From positions 1,550,001 through 1,614,000 of the forward strand of contig CP017245.1 of assembly GCA_001765415.1 (NCBI GenBank): DNA of 64,000 nucleotides, read 5' to 3'. The notes beneath the pieces were generated by a model. That model had not been told where the DNA came from. It made no database searches and saw nothing but the letters and a program-made list of their open reading frames with translations. The DNA comes from Candidatus Melainabacteria bacterium MEL.A1 (GTDB lineage: Bacteria; Cyanobacteriota; Vampirovibrionia; Gastranaerophilales; Gastranaerophilaceae). The position numbers were made by a program, and so were the translations under genes. Within the stretch, counting starts at the first letter, position 1. Each line of letters opens with the position of its first letter. Of the stretch, positions 16,496-25,873 are shown piece by piece.

Positions 16496-16624
16496 CTATT
16501 TTCTCTGATTGTCTTTTGAAATTAATACTTCATTTTGAAGTTTCATCGCTTTTTTGTATTCGCTTTTAAACTCTTGGACCCAATCTTTAGCTCGATTAAA
16601 ATTATATGTGCAAGAAATACCCGT
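16496..16624 (-). pseudogene. Fragment of an unknown helical protein
   Basis: About 42 open codons on the minus strand: NFNRAKDWVQEFKSEYKKAM and on to a stop at 16496, with an upstream in-frame stop and no start codon. Probably a decayed gene. The rest of 16430-16690 shows no further gene. Confidence 0.3.
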
Positions 16625-16690
16625 TTAAGAGAATCTGATACCCTGCCAAACTACACGAAGGCTGTGGCTATAGAGTTGTTAAGAAAAGCT

Positions 16691-17806
16691 TTAGGGATTA
16701 TTTGCAGAAGTAATATTCTTTTCTTTACTTTCTAATTCTTTTAATCTTGCAAGAGCTTCTTTCAGCTCTTGAACCTCTGCACTCTGATGAGTTTTGTGAG
16801 AGAGTTCAATTACCTTTTGTTTGTATTGAGTTTTTTGTTGTTGGAGCTTCTCTATCACTTCTAATCTACCTTTTCTTATCGACATATTATGTTTAGCATT
16901 TTGGGCTTCTACATGTATATCATCAAATAAATCGGCCATTTCAATTCTACCATATCTAAAATCTTTCCGTTTTTTATCGAAACTGTGCATTCTTGCCATA
17001 TAATCATCTGGTCGTTTATCACCAACAACCCCACAAGCCTTATCTCGTAATGCAATAATTTTTTTAGATGCACCTTTAGGATTTTTTATCATTTGAACAG
17101 CATCATTAACACTAAGTCCTAAAGCCTCAAGATATTCAGATGTTTTACCATTAGCTTTTGAATATAAAACATCATCAATTAAGGTGTGACTTGCTTGAAC
17201 ATCTGAATTGTTAAAATCAAATTTTTTCCTTCTTATTTTTTTTACTTCTTGAAATTCAGAATCTCCTGCTAAAGCCTTAGCTTTTTCTTTTACTTTTGTA
17301 CGATAATCACTGATAACAGAGTTCATTTCGTCTAACTTGTAGCCTTCTACATTATCTTCTTTTAAATGTCTAATCACTTTATCATAATCTTTTTCAGATT
17401 TTGGCATTCCCCCCATATGTTCAATGACATACACGTTTAACTGCTCTCCCGAATTTTCATTAAGTTCTTTTCTTTCTGCTTGATAGTTTGTTTTGATAGT
17501 TTGTCTTAATGTTTTTATTTTTTCTTTGAGAGTTTCTATTTCAGAAGATGCATTTGGAGTTTTGACCTCGTTTGTAGTATTTTGAACAGCTTCTGGTGTA
17601 TTATGAGTAGCTTGTTGTACAGCCTTGCCGACTTTGCCTTTTGTTGCTAAATAAATTCCAACAGCTGCCAATGCTGTCAAGCCAGCACCTACGATAACTG
17701 CTGTTTTGGTTGGAAAAGACTTTGCGTTCTCATCTGTCGTCTTTGGTTGTTGCTTGATTAGTTGAGTATTATTGATTTGAGATACATTGTTCAAGGATAC
17801 AGGCAT
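16691..17806 (-). CDS. Coiled-coil protein with one membrane segment
   Basis: 371 residues, family not recognised. A polar N-terminus (about 1-33), one hydrophobic segment (TAVIVGAGLTALAAVGIYLA at 34-53), then a long Lys/Glu-rich, mostly helical region with coiled-coil stretches (about 90-115 and 315-360). The layout (short polar tail, hydrophobic Gly/Ala segment, long basic helical body) resembles the two proteins at 46994-48114. Likely membrane-attached. Confidence 0.6.
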   Translation of the reverse strand: MPVSLNNVSQINNTQLIKQQPKTTDENAKSFPTKTAVIVGAGLTALAAVGIYLATKGKVGKAVQQATHNTPEAVQNTTNEVKTPNASSEIETLKEKIKTLRQTIKTNYQAERKELNENSGEQLNVYVIEHMGGMPKSEKDYDKVIRHLKEDNVEGYKLDEMNSVISDYRTKVKEKAKALAGDSEFQEVKKIRRKKFDFNNSDVQASHTLIDDVLYSKANGKTSEYLEALGLSVNDAVQMIKNPKGASKKIIALRDKACGVVGDKRPDDYMARMHSFDKKRKDFRYGRIEMADLFDDIHVEAQNAKHNMSIRKGRLEVIEKLQQQKTQYKQKVIELSHKTHQSAEVQELKEALARLKELESKEKNITSANNP

Positions 17807-18216
17807 AGTTTAACTCCTACAATTTCCCACTATATCTATACTAAAACACGAAATTATATAAATTTGCCCCGTTACATCATATCATATTATATTATATCGG
17901 GCATTATAACTGGGTTTGAGAGGTTTTAAACCTTTTTTACATTTCGTAATGTTTTGATAATGTATTATGCATTTTCTCAATTTGTACCTGTCGGTTGTGC
18001 ATATCCACTCAACAATAATATTCATAAATTATAAATCCTCAAAATGTTCGTTTCCGTCCAATTTACCTTACACATAGTTTGAGTACTTCCTACCGCTCAA
18101 ACTCGCTCTCAAAGCTGATTGTTCAAAATAATCGCACCATCTGTTATAATCAAACCACTTAATAAAATACAAAAATAAATTAACTATCGAACCACCTAAA
18201 ACTCAGTCAAAATGCA
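17807..18216. other. Gap without a recognisable gene
   Basis: AT-rich, with runs such as ATATCATATTATATTATAT near 17879-17897. A 44-codon minus-strand opening near 18050-18180 has no start codon and is not called. Nothing else seen. Confidence 0.5.
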
Positions 18217-18240
18217 CTAAAAAAGCACCCGAAGGTGCTA
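18217..18240 (-). terminator. Terminator of tRNA-Asp
   Basis: On the minus strand AGCACC-TTCG-GGTGCT followed by TTTTTT, just downstream of the tRNA. Confidence 0.75.
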
Positions 18241-18249
18241 ATTTAAAAA

Positions 18250-18327
18250 TGGCGGGAACGACGAGGCTCGAACTCGCGACCTCATGCGTGACAGGCATGC
18301 GCTCTAACCAAACTGAGCTACGCTCCC
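18250..18327 (-). tRNA. trnD: tRNA-Asp (anticodon GTC)
   Basis: Full cloverleaf on the minus strand: acceptor GGGAGCG pairs with CGTTCCC, D-arm GCTC/GAGC, anticodon arm CATGC-CTGTCAC-GCATG with GTC, T-arm GCGAG-TTCGAGC-CTCGT, and an encoded CCA end (18250-18252). Confidence 0.96.
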
Positions 18328-18472
18328 ATATTATATTGTCAAGTCCTTCGACAAGTCTTATTATAATATGCTGAATTTTTTTTTGCAAGAGTTTTGTTTA
18401 ATTTTTTTATAAAAAATGTAAATAATTGTAATAACTTTGGCAATTATTTTTTTTAGCACTCTTAATCAAAGT

Positions 18473-19237
18473 ATGAATAGTGTAAATTCTTCTCAAAATA
18501 ATCTCTTGTTTACTTCTCGTTGCCCAGAAGTCCGAGATGCTCAATGGGTTTGTCAAAAAGTTAAGAATACTTTTCCTCATATTTCTACAACTAAAATTAG
18601 TGCAAAAATGGCAGATATAGAAGAGGCAAATTGGGATTTATATAGGAAATTTATAGATAAACCAGAGTATGCACTTCTCTATAATAAAAATCCAAAAGAT
18701 CGCAAATTCCTTCGTTTATTTGCATGGCGCAGACGAATTGTAAAACGAATTCATGATGCGCGTGAAAGTTGGCGTATAGGTGGAAAAGATGATTATCATC
18801 GAGTAAATAATGTTTTAGGACAATTTAAGTATGATAAACTTGGAAATTGTGGTGAAGATGCGTTTATGGCAGCAACGATTTTGAGAATAAACGGGGTCGA
18901 TAATACTTGTACTGCTGGTTTAAAAGTTGATGGTTCTTTTCTAGATCATATGGTTTGTGTATTTAATAAAGATGGTTCTACGTTTAATGGTAAACCGAAT
19001 AAAAATACAATAATCATTGATCCATGGGTTGGAATGGCTGATTTTGCCTCTAATATGTTCCAAAAATACAAAAATGTTTTTAGTGAATTACTTATTGGAA
19101 TAAAGCCTCAGTCAGAAATTACATTTAGAAATGTCGATGAAGTTGGGATATCCGGTATGGAAAGATTTTTGCTTATCATGAAACACCCTGAGCTATGTTA
19201 TCCAAATTCCGCAAGAGAATTTATGCGAAAAAAATGA
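18473..19237 (+). CDS. Cys-His-Asp triad protein, papain/transglutaminase-like
   Basis: 254 residues from ATG 18473; a TTG at 18437 would add 12 residues. No ribosome site for either. Residues GNCGEDAF (Cys126), FLDHMVCVF (His159) and IIIDPW (Asp183) are spaced and ordered like the catalytic triad of papain-fold cysteine peptidases and transglutaminases. The N-terminus has a short LLFTS motif. There is no classical signal peptide. A secreted or regulated cysteine hydrolase is plausible. Substrate unknown. Confidence 0.6.
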   Translation: MNSVNSSQNNLLFTSRCPEVRDAQWVCQKVKNTFPHISTTKISAKMADIEEANWDLYRKFIDKPEYALLYNKNPKDRKFLRLFAWRRRIVKRIHDARESWRIGGKDDYHRVNNVLGQFKYDKLGNCGEDAFMAATILRINGVDNTCTAGLKVDGSFLDHMVCVFNKDGSTFNGKPNKNTIIIDPWVGMADFASNMFQKYKNVFSELLIGIKPQSEITFRNVDEVGISGMERFLLIMKHPELCYPNSAREFMRKK

Positions 19238-19264
19238 GTTTCCATTATAGAAACTCATTTTTTT
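19233..19264. terminator. Bidirectional terminator
   Basis: AATGAGTTTC-CATTATA-GAAACTCATT followed by TTTTT, between convergent genes at 18473 and 19284. Confidence 0.75.
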
Positions 19265-19283
19265 ATTATTTGAAATTCAAGTT

Positions 19284-21002
19284 TTATTTATACAATGGAG
19301 CAAGTTTTGCTGATTGTTGAGGAATAACTCCTTCTTCAATTGATTGATAAACTCTGTAGTCAATTGTTGGGAAGCAGTTATCAATATCTTCAATTTCTTT
19401 CAATTTAGCCTCATCAATATTGCCACTTTCAATCATGTCGCAAATTGTTTCAAACCTGTCAACATGCTCTCTAAATCTGTCTGTAGCATAATCTTTTGCT
19501 TGCCATGTTGTAATTAAGAACGGCCAATCTGAACTTTGTAACAATAAGTTTTCTCTAGCCATTTGTTTTAATGCTCTTAATAATAATTTGTCATCTGGAA
19601 TTTCAGAATATTTGTCTGCAATTGCATTAATACGTTTTTCGCAAGCATGGATAATTGGCCACATCCATTCTGTCAAATGGTTATTCCATACGTAGAAATG
19701 TCCGCCTTGTCCCCAAGAGCTTTCAGGGATTTGAATAGCTTCTTTTGGTGGATGAGAGTGAACATATTCACCTGCAGTCATTCTTTCAACTTCCGGAAGA
19801 TATGTATTGAATTTTTTGATTACTTGTTTGATAAATTCAACACCTTCAAACCACCAGTGACCAAATAATTCGGTGTCGAATGATACCATTACCAAACCTT
19901 CTTTACCTGTCGCTTTTTTGTAATCGTTTAACATATGGTAAATCAAAGTTGTATAGTGGTCAGAATTTTCGTTTACTTTATTTAATGCAAGAACCGGATC
20001 GTAAAGCATTTTATCACCTAAATCAGTCTTAGGTGAAGTAATTCTCCAGTAGTGCATACCTGACTTAGCATCTTTTCTGTGGAATTCTCTATATACTCCG
20101 TCTCCAGGATAGCCGTCAGCTGCTGACCAAACTTGATAACCTGCTCTTTCGTTTCTTCCCATTACTGCAACTTGTGCATCTGGTAGCCAGTATGCTGCGT
20201 ATGTGTCGTAACCAGTAGCCGGTCTATCAGGTAGCGGAATATATTCGATATTGCCGTAAACCCCGATTACACGTCTGTTTCCGATTGAATTACCCCCTTC
20301 TATTACGTGTGATTCTGTAAAGAAGTATTCAATGTCGTTATTTTGCAAAGTTACTTCAATTGCAGGGCGCCAATGTTTTTTCCCATCTTTCCCAACATAT
20401 TCGTAACCTTGTCTGTATGCACATTCTGGTAACCAGCATCCGCACGCTTTTTGTCCAAATAATCTTTTTGTAGTGTCAGAACCAATTTTGAATTGAGCGT
20501 TCAAGTTGCTATCTGTTGCCAATAATGGAGAAAAACCATGAGTTGCGCCTGATGTGGTAATTTCGATACATCCCAAATCTTGGAACTTTTTAAATTGAGC
20601 AATCAAATCCATGCCATACTTGTTAACAAATGAATTTTTAATATTTGTGAACCAGTCAAAATAGTATTTTGCCAAATATTTAAGGTGTTGAGAGTGAGGC
20701 ACTTTAGGATCAGGATATCTTTCCAAATCCTTAGATACCTGCGCAATTCTTGAGTCCACATATTTAACAAAACCTTCTTTTAAATGTTGGTCGTTTAACT
20801 GTTCTGCAAGAATTGGTGTAATACCTACTGTTAACTTAGCTTTGATACCTTCATCATATAATTCAGAAATTGCATTCAACAAAGGAATGTAAGTTTCTGC
20901 CATACATTCATAAAGGTTTTCTTCCCCAAACGGCCACATACCGGCTTTTCTGTAATAAGGAAGATGGCTATGTAACATAAATACGAATTGTCCTACTGAC
21001 AT
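19284..21002 (-). CDS. GH57 family 1,4-alpha-glucan branching enzyme
   Basis: 572 residues from the ATG at 21002 (GGAGG 5-6 nt upstream); a start 12 bp earlier overlaps that ribosome site. The family 57 signature HSHLPYYRKAG opens the protein. CGCWLPECAYRQGYE carries the expected nucleophile Glu, and MVSFDTELFGHWWFEG the acid/base Asp. The C-terminal helical region (ENLLLQSSDWPFLI) is typical of DUF1957-type branching enzymes. It would add alpha-1,6 branches to glycogen-like polymers. Amylase or transferase activity cannot be ruled out from sequence. No glycogen synthase in the window. Confidence 0.85.
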   Translation of the reverse strand: MSVGQFVFMLHSHLPYYRKAGMWPFGEENLYECMAETYIPLLNAISELYDEGIKAKLTVGITPILAEQLNDQHLKEGFVKYVDSRIAQVSKDLERYPDPKVPHSQHLKYLAKYYFDWFTNIKNSFVNKYGMDLIAQFKKFQDLGCIEITTSGATHGFSPLLATDSNLNAQFKIGSDTTKRLFGQKACGCWLPECAYRQGYEYVGKDGKKHWRPAIEVTLQNNDIEYFFTESHVIEGGNSIGNRRVIGVYGNIEYIPLPDRPATGYDTYAAYWLPDAQVAVMGRNERAGYQVWSAADGYPGDGVYREFHRKDAKSGMHYWRITSPKTDLGDKMLYDPVLALNKVNENSDHYTTLIYHMLNDYKKATGKEGLVMVSFDTELFGHWWFEGVEFIKQVIKKFNTYLPEVERMTAGEYVHSHPPKEAIQIPESSWGQGGHFYVWNNHLTEWMWPIIHACEKRINAIADKYSEIPDDKLLLRALKQMARENLLLQSSDWPFLITTWQAKDYATDRFREHVDRFETICDMIESGNIDEAKLKEIEDIDNCFPTIDYRVYQSIEEGVIPQQSAKLAPLYK

Positions 21003-21264
21003 TTGTGCCTCCATATCTTATTTAAACGAATTATTATATAACTATAATTCTTACTTATATAAAATTTATACCACAAATTACTAAAAAAAATAATCCTTTA
21101 GAACTAATTCTTGTGTATAATTGTTACATTAATTAACAGTAAAAAATAGTATTATGCTATAAATGTAGTAGCTGCTTGAAATTTGCCGTATTACATAATT
21201 TAACATGTGGGTTGCAAATATAAAATTTTTTATTTAATATATTGTTACTCACATCCTCAAATGT

Positions 21265-21285
21265 GTTCGGCTTCATTACCCGAAC
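21265..21285 (+). promoter_or_regulatory. Hairpin in the rpsT leader
   Basis: GTTCGG (21265-21270) pairs with CCGAAC (21280-21285), ending about 27 nt before the rpsT ATG in a leader of about 140 nt that follows a TG-C-TATAAA promoter near 21155. Could be a bS20 feedback site. Confidence 0.35.
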
Positions 21286-21311
21286 GTAAGAGTAAAGAAA
21301 GGCAAAATAAA

Positions 21312-21581
21312 ATGGCAAATATTAAATCTGCTAAAAAAAGAGTATTAATCGCTGAAAGAAATAGATTGAAAAACCAAGCATTCAGAACATCAATCAAAAC
21401 TGCGGTTAAGAAAGTATTAGAACTTGCAAACGCTGAAGATGCTGATGCTTTAAAATCTGCATTATCAAAAGCATACCAATTGTGTGATAAAGCAGTTTCA
21501 AAAGGTATCTTGCACAAAAATACAGCTGCAAGAAAGAAATCAAGATTAACTAAAGCTGTAAACAAATTACAAGCTAAATAG
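21312..21581 (+). CDS. rpsT: 30S ribosomal protein bS20
   Basis: 89 residues from MANIKSAKKRVLIAERNRLK, the standard start; longer reading upstream is not bS20. Primary binder of 16S rRNA, fully helical and basic, ending NTAARKKSRLTKAVNKLQAK. Monocistronic: own long leader and own terminator. Confidence 0.96.
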   Translation: MANIKSAKKRVLIAERNRLKNQAFRTSIKTAVKKVLELANAEDADALKSALSKAYQLCDKAVSKGILHKNTAARKKSRLTKAVNKLQAK

Positions 21582-21600
21582 TTATTTGCTGAAAAGAGTA

Positions 21601-21641
21601 AAAATATCCGTTGTTTCTTTGAAATAGCGGATATTTTTTTG
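21601..21641 (+). terminator. rpsT terminator
   Basis: AAAATATCCG, a 17-nt loop, CGGATATTTTTTT. Confidence 0.7.
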
Positions 21642-21862
21642 TAAAGTCCTCCCTTGTGAGAGGTGTTTAAGTGGGTAATATCCCGTAAGGGAAACATTTA
21701 ACCTTACTTGCAAAGGAAGGGGGACCGCTTGCGGTGGAAGGATTGTTTTTTTTGTCTTGCGCAGACGGCGGGAATTTTTTGTGTAAAGCTTTTTGTTGCT
21801 AGTTTCACTAACAAGTTATTGTTCATTTCGCTATCATGGGATTATTTTCTTCTTGAAACCAC
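21642..21862. repeat. Intergenic repeat block before prepilin B
   Basis: Contains a copy of the CCCGTAAGGGAAACATTTAACC family (about 21650-21735) like those at 6420 and 50880. No gene seen. Confidence 0.6.
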
Positions 21863-21891
21863 TTGAAAAACTTCAAAAAATCTGTTAAAAT
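21863..21891 (+). promoter_or_regulatory. Shared poly-G prepilin promoter, copy B
   Basis: TTGAAA (21863-21868), 17-bp spacer ending AAAAAATCTGT, TAAAAT (21886-21891). Same boxes and spacing as copies A and C. Confidence 0.75.
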
Positions 21892-21924
21892 AGAGATGTT
21901 GACAGAGAACAGAGAGGAATTTTT

Positions 21925-22696
21925 ATGAAAAAGAGATTTTCTAGTTGTATCGGGGGGGGGCAATAGCCGACTAACCTCTCATAATCGTGGTCTACGCAGT
22001 GCAGCTTTTACATTGGCTGAAGTTCTTGTTACTCTCGGTATTATCGGTGTAGTTTCAGCGATGACTGTTCCAACATTGATGCAAAATTATCAAAGACAAA
22101 GTTATATAACTCAATTGCACAAGGTTTATAACGAGGTTCAACAAGGTGCATTGAGATATATGACTGATAGAAATGCAATCAACTTAATGGAGGCAGGTTT
22201 AACAAATTCTGCGGCAATGCAGGAGTTTTTAAGAGATAATTTCAAAATTGTTTCTATGGGAACTACAGATTCTGATATGCCTTGGAATAATGTAAGTTAT
22301 AAAAACTTAAACGGTGGAAGTTGGACTTCTGGTACTTGGGGATGTGGTCCATGTGCCGTTTTGGCAAGTGGAGCTTGGGTTTGTGCTGACAATCCTAAAT
22401 GCTATACTTATTCTTATGGGGGATATACTTCAGGATATGGTACATTTTTTGTTGATACCAATGGTAAGAAAGGTCCGAATATTATAGGTCGTGATGCTTT
22501 TTTGATGGAATTTTGGTCTGATGGGGTTTTAGATTTGCCAAAAGTTAGTCCGGCTTGCAGAACTCTGGGAGTTTGTGACGGAGATTCTATTGAGGCAATC
22601 AGAAATACCGGAACGGCTTGTGAAGGTTCTACAACCTATACTCATCAAAGATGTTTTGCAAACATTCTCAATAATAATTGGGAAATGAATTATTAA
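21925..22696 (+). CDS. Prepilin B, interrupted by a 9-G tract (phase-variable candidate)
   Basis: ATG 21925 with GAGAGG upstream. MKKRFSSCI leads into nine G (21952-21960), then CAA TAG stops the start frame. The prepilin frame is open from the tract: GNSRLTSHNRGLRSAAFTLAE, then VLVTLGIIGVVSAMTVPTLM, to the stop at 22696. Two more G (11) or one fewer (8) would join the frames. The body is close to prepilin C (LHKVYNEVQQ, GPNIIGRDAFLM, DGVLD, a Cys-rich C-terminus ending NNNWEMNY). As written it is off. A TTG at 22013 could start only inside the hydrophobic helix and would lose the prepilin signal. Confidence 0.75.
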
Positions 22697-22858
22697 TTAT
22701 ATTAAATATAAAATTGGTCGGCATTATTGTTCTGACAATTTATAAGATGGAGAAATGAAATTTTCTTCATCTTTTTTATTTTGATTAATATTATGTAAAG
22801 ATATTGGTAATTAATTTTTTATTAGGTATAATTATTTTATTATATAGGAAAGATGATT

Positions 22859-23653
22859 ATGCAGGATATTTTAGAGAGAAAACAGATAAAAAATATAGAT
22901 TTTAACATTGATTTGGCTCAAAGTTTTGGTATTTATAAAAACAATGCGGAATTTGATTTATTAGATTATGCAAGTTCTGTAAATGTTTCGTGTGGATTTC
23001 ACGCTGGAGATCCGTTGACAATTCGTAATGCGTTGTTGAAAGCAAAAGAAAAAAATGTTGTTGTCGGTGCGCATATCGGTTTTGATGATATTCAAGGTTT
23101 TGGTTATAGAGATATGAACCTTGATGAAGATGAAATAGAAGCTCTTGTTGTTTATCAGGTAGGTGCTTTGATGTCATTTGCAAAATCTATGCACATGGAA
23201 ATTGAACATGTAAGACCGCATGGAGCTATGTACAAAAAATGTGCGGAAGATTTTTCATTCGCTTGTTCTGTGGCAAAGGCAATTAAAAAATGCTCAGAAT
23301 GGCTTGTTTATTATGGTGCGACAGGTGAAATTACAGAAAAAACAGGTGAATTGATAAATATTCCGGTTGCACATGAAGTTTGTTTAGAAAAAATGTATAA
23401 TGTTGATGGAACGGTAAATACTGTTGCAAAAGACAATGAAAATACAGATGTTGAAATTCAAAGATTAAAGCAGCTTTTGGCTACATCTCAGGTTTCAAAT
23501 ATTGAAGGCGGAAAAGCTGTTGTAAAAGCGGATACAATTCACTTTACAAACAGACTTTCAAATTCGTTAGATTTAATTAAGCATGCTCATAATATTATTA
23601 CACCGGTTCCGGTTAACTATAAAAATGCGTGTTTGTCAGGTTGGGTAGAATAG
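22859..23653 (+). CDS. pxpA: LamB/YcsF family protein (5-oxoprolinase subunit A-like)
   Basis: 264 residues from ATG 22859, which has AGGAA 8 nt upstream (ATG 22853 is too close). Family motifs: IDFNIDLAQSFGIYKN, SSVNVSCGFHAGDPLTI and EHVRPHGAMYKK. PxpA works with PxpB and PxpC to cleave 5-oxoproline to glutamate. The C-terminal HGD-type motif of classical PxpA is not seen, and pxpB/pxpC are not nearby, so the reaction may differ. Confidence 0.75.
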   Translation: MQDILERKQIKNIDFNIDLAQSFGIYKNNAEFDLLDYASSVNVSCGFHAGDPLTIRNALLKAKEKNVVVGAHIGFDDIQGFGYRDMNLDEDEIEALVVYQVGALMSFAKSMHMEIEHVRPHGAMYKKCAEDFSFACSVAKAIKKCSEWLVYYGATGEITEKTGELINIPVAHEVCLEKMYNVDGTVNTVAKDNENTDVEIQRLKQLLATSQVSNIEGGKAVVKADTIHFTNRLSNSLDLIKHAHNIITPVPVNYKNACLSGWVE

Positions 23654-23667
23654 AAGAAGGTATAATT

Positions 23668-25020
23668 GTGATAAAAGATTTTAGAAAAAATGTAAGATTG
23701 CCGGAAGATGTAATGTGGCTTATGCCTGGATTGCAGGTTAAAAGATGGTTTGCGTTGATATTTTTAGGCGCAGTTTTAATGACATTAGGTGTTTTGATTT
23801 TATTTGACATTAAACCGGTGTTTTATACAATGGAATTTATCCGAAAAGTAGCAATGAACCTATCTACCGAGTGGCTTGCTTTTGCTTTTGTAATGGTTGG
23901 TGCTGGTGTTTTTTTCAAAGGTTGGCAAAAAACAAACTTGTCAATGATTGATGGTGGAAGTAATCATTCTTTATTAGAAAATTTATATAGAAGACGTAAA
24001 CTTAATAGAGGACCTAAAATTGTTGCAGTTGGAGGCGGAACAGGTTTATCTATGTTGTTACGTGGTATAAAAAATATTACAAATAACGTTACTGCAGTTG
24101 TTACCGTTGGTGATGATGGCGGAAGTTCAGGAAGATTACGTGAAGAAATGGGAGTTTTGCCTCCTGGAGATATTAGAAACTGTATTGCTGCTTTAGCTGA
24201 TGATGAAGATTTGGTTACAAAATTGTTCCAATACAGATTTAAGACTGGTGAAGGGTTGGAAGGGCATAGTTTTGGAAACTTGTTCTTGACTGCGCTTTGC
24301 TCAATTACAGGTGATATGTATAGAGCCGTAAAAGAATCATCTAATGTATTGTCTATTCGTGGTAGAGTTCTTCCTTCTACTCTTGATGATATGAAGTTGG
24401 TTGCAGAAATGGAAGATGGTAGAATTATTCACGGTGAATCTAATATTCCGGAAGCTCATGGTAAAATTAAAAGATTATTCACAGATCCTCAAAATTGCAA
24501 AGCTTTGCCGGATGTAATAGAGGCGATTAGAGATGCTGAATTAATTATTCTTGGACCTGGAAGTTTATATACTAGTGTAACTCCAAACTTATTGATTAAA
24601 GAAATTGCGCATGAAATTGCGGTATCAAAAGCTAAAAAGATTTATGTATGTAATATTATGACACAACCTGGTGAAACTGATGGTTATAGTGTAAGTGATC
24701 ATATTAATGCGTTGGTAACTCATGCAGGTAGTAAAAAGATAATAGATGCAGTTTTGGTAAACGATTTTATGCCGTCTAATTTGGCTCAAAAATATCAATT
24801 GTCCGGCTCTTATCCTGTAAAAATTGATGTTGAAAATATTCGAAAAATGGGATTTTCTATTTTCTCAAGAAAATTGATTGAAGATAGTAAAGAAGGACTT
24901 GTTAGACATAGTTCAAACCGTGTCGCAAGAGCAATTTATTACTGGTTTAGAAAAAAACAAAAAGGCGAAAAAATTAAACCGTCTGCAAAGTTGGCTGAAA
25001 AACAAGGTTGCGCAGTATAA
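23668..25020 (+). CDS. yvcK: YvcK/CofD-like protein with N-terminal membrane hairpin
   Basis: 450 residues from GTG 23668, which has AGAAGG 7 nt upstream. Two membrane helices (about 28-46 and 68-84) precede the YvcK domain: AVGGGTGLSMLLRG, VTVGDDGGSSGRLREEMG, PPGDIRNCIAALAD and LGPGSLYTSVTPNL. YvcK proteins bind UDP-sugars and influence cell-wall synthesis and central metabolism. The membrane hairpin is common in the cyanobacterial-type forms. The stop overlaps the panB ATG (TAATG). Confidence 0.88.
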   Translation: MIKDFRKNVRLPEDVMWLMPGLQVKRWFALIFLGAVLMTLGVLILFDIKPVFYTMEFIRKVAMNLSTEWLAFAFVMVGAGVFFKGWQKTNLSMIDGGSNHSLLENLYRRRKLNRGPKIVAVGGGTGLSMLLRGIKNITNNVTAVVTVGDDGGSSGRLREEMGVLPPGDIRNCIAALADDEDLVTKLFQYRFKTGEGLEGHSFGNLFLTALCSITGDMYRAVKESSNVLSIRGRVLPSTLDDMKLVAEMEDGRIIHGESNIPEAHGKIKRLFTDPQNCKALPDVIEAIRDAELIILGPGSLYTSVTPNLLIKEIAHEIAVSKAKKIYVCNIMTQPGETDGYSVSDHINALVTHAGSKKIIDAVLVNDFMPSNLAQKYQLSGSYPVKIDVENIRKMGFSIFSRKLIEDSKEGLVRHSSNRVARAIYYWFRKKQKGEKIKPSAKLAEKQGCAV

Positions 25021-25820
25021 TGGTAAAAAAAATTACAGTTAAAACAATTCAAAAATACAAAAACGACGGAGAGAAATTCTCCGTTTTGACTGCTTATGAC
25101 TATTCAACGGCAAAATATATCGACGAAGCTGGCATTGATATTGTTTTAATTGGCGATAGTTTGGCGATGGTAGCTTTGGGTTATGAAACAACTCACAGTA
25201 TCGGTGTTGAAGAAATGAGTATTTTTACAAAAGCCGTTGCTAAAGGAGTTTCGCACGCTATGGTAGTTACAGATATGCCATTTTTAAGTTATCACACTGA
25301 TATTCCAACTGCCATAAAAAATTGTGGTCAGATGGTAAGATTAGGTGCAAATGCAGTTAAAATTGAAGGTTTTAGCGATTATATTTTGAGCGTAATTAAA
25401 CGTCTTGTTGAAAGTGGAATTCCTGTAATGGGACATTTGGGCTTTACTCCACAGTTTTTGAATACTTTAGGCGGATATAAAATTCAGGGTAAAACTCAAG
25501 AAGCTGCGGAAGAAATTTTGAAGCAAGCTAAAGAGCTGGAAAATGCAGGTGTGTTTTCGATTGTTTTAGAGATGGTTCCTCAGGAGGTTGCAAAATATAT
25601 TACAGAAAATATTTCTGTTCCGACAATTTCTTGTGGAGCTGGAAAGTATTGCGATGCACAAGTTTTGGTATCAGATGATGTTTTTGGCAAGTTTTCTGAT
25701 TTTAAACCAAAATTTGCTAGAAAGTATGGTGATATGAAAGAATTAATTTACAATTGTGCGAAAAAATACAATGATGACGTGAAGAACGGACATTTTCCGT
25801 CAGATGAAGAAGTTTTTTAA
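25020..25820 (+). CDS. panB: 3-methyl-2-oxobutanoate hydroxymethyltransferase
   Basis: 266 residues. First committed step of pantothenate synthesis (ketopantoate from alpha-ketoisovalerate and methylene-THF). Starts MVKKITVKTIQKYKNDGEK, with LTAYDYSTAKYIDEAGID, IGDSLAMVALGYETT, GHLGFTPQ and a C-terminal KFARKYGD. Translationally coupled to yvcK and followed by panC. Confidence 0.95.
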   Translation: MVKKITVKTIQKYKNDGEKFSVLTAYDYSTAKYIDEAGIDIVLIGDSLAMVALGYETTHSIGVEEMSIFTKAVAKGVSHAMVVTDMPFLSYHTDIPTAIKNCGQMVRLGANAVKIEGFSDYILSVIKRLVESGIPVMGHLGFTPQFLNTLGGYKIQGKTQEAAEEILKQAKELENAGVFSIVLEMVPQEVAKYITENISVPTISCGAGKYCDAQVLVSDDVFGKFSDFKPKFARKYGDMKELIYNCAKKYNDDVKNGHFPSDEEVF

Positions 25821-25873
25821 TTGAAAATAAAATATAATTTTGTGCTAAAATTATAGTGAAAGAGAGTGATACT

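Noticed and set aside
18050..18180. 44-codon opening on the minus strand upstream of tRNA-Asp
   Set aside because: No start codon or ribosome site and no family resemblance; expected by chance.
18203..18388. ORF across the tRNA-Asp
   Set aside because: It is the translated antisense/sense of a clear tRNA cloverleaf.
22013..22696. Prepilin B as a normal gene starting at TTG 22013
   Set aside because: That start lies inside AFTLAEV and would remove the prepilin signal; the ATG 21925 with ribosome site and promoter shared with A and C is better.
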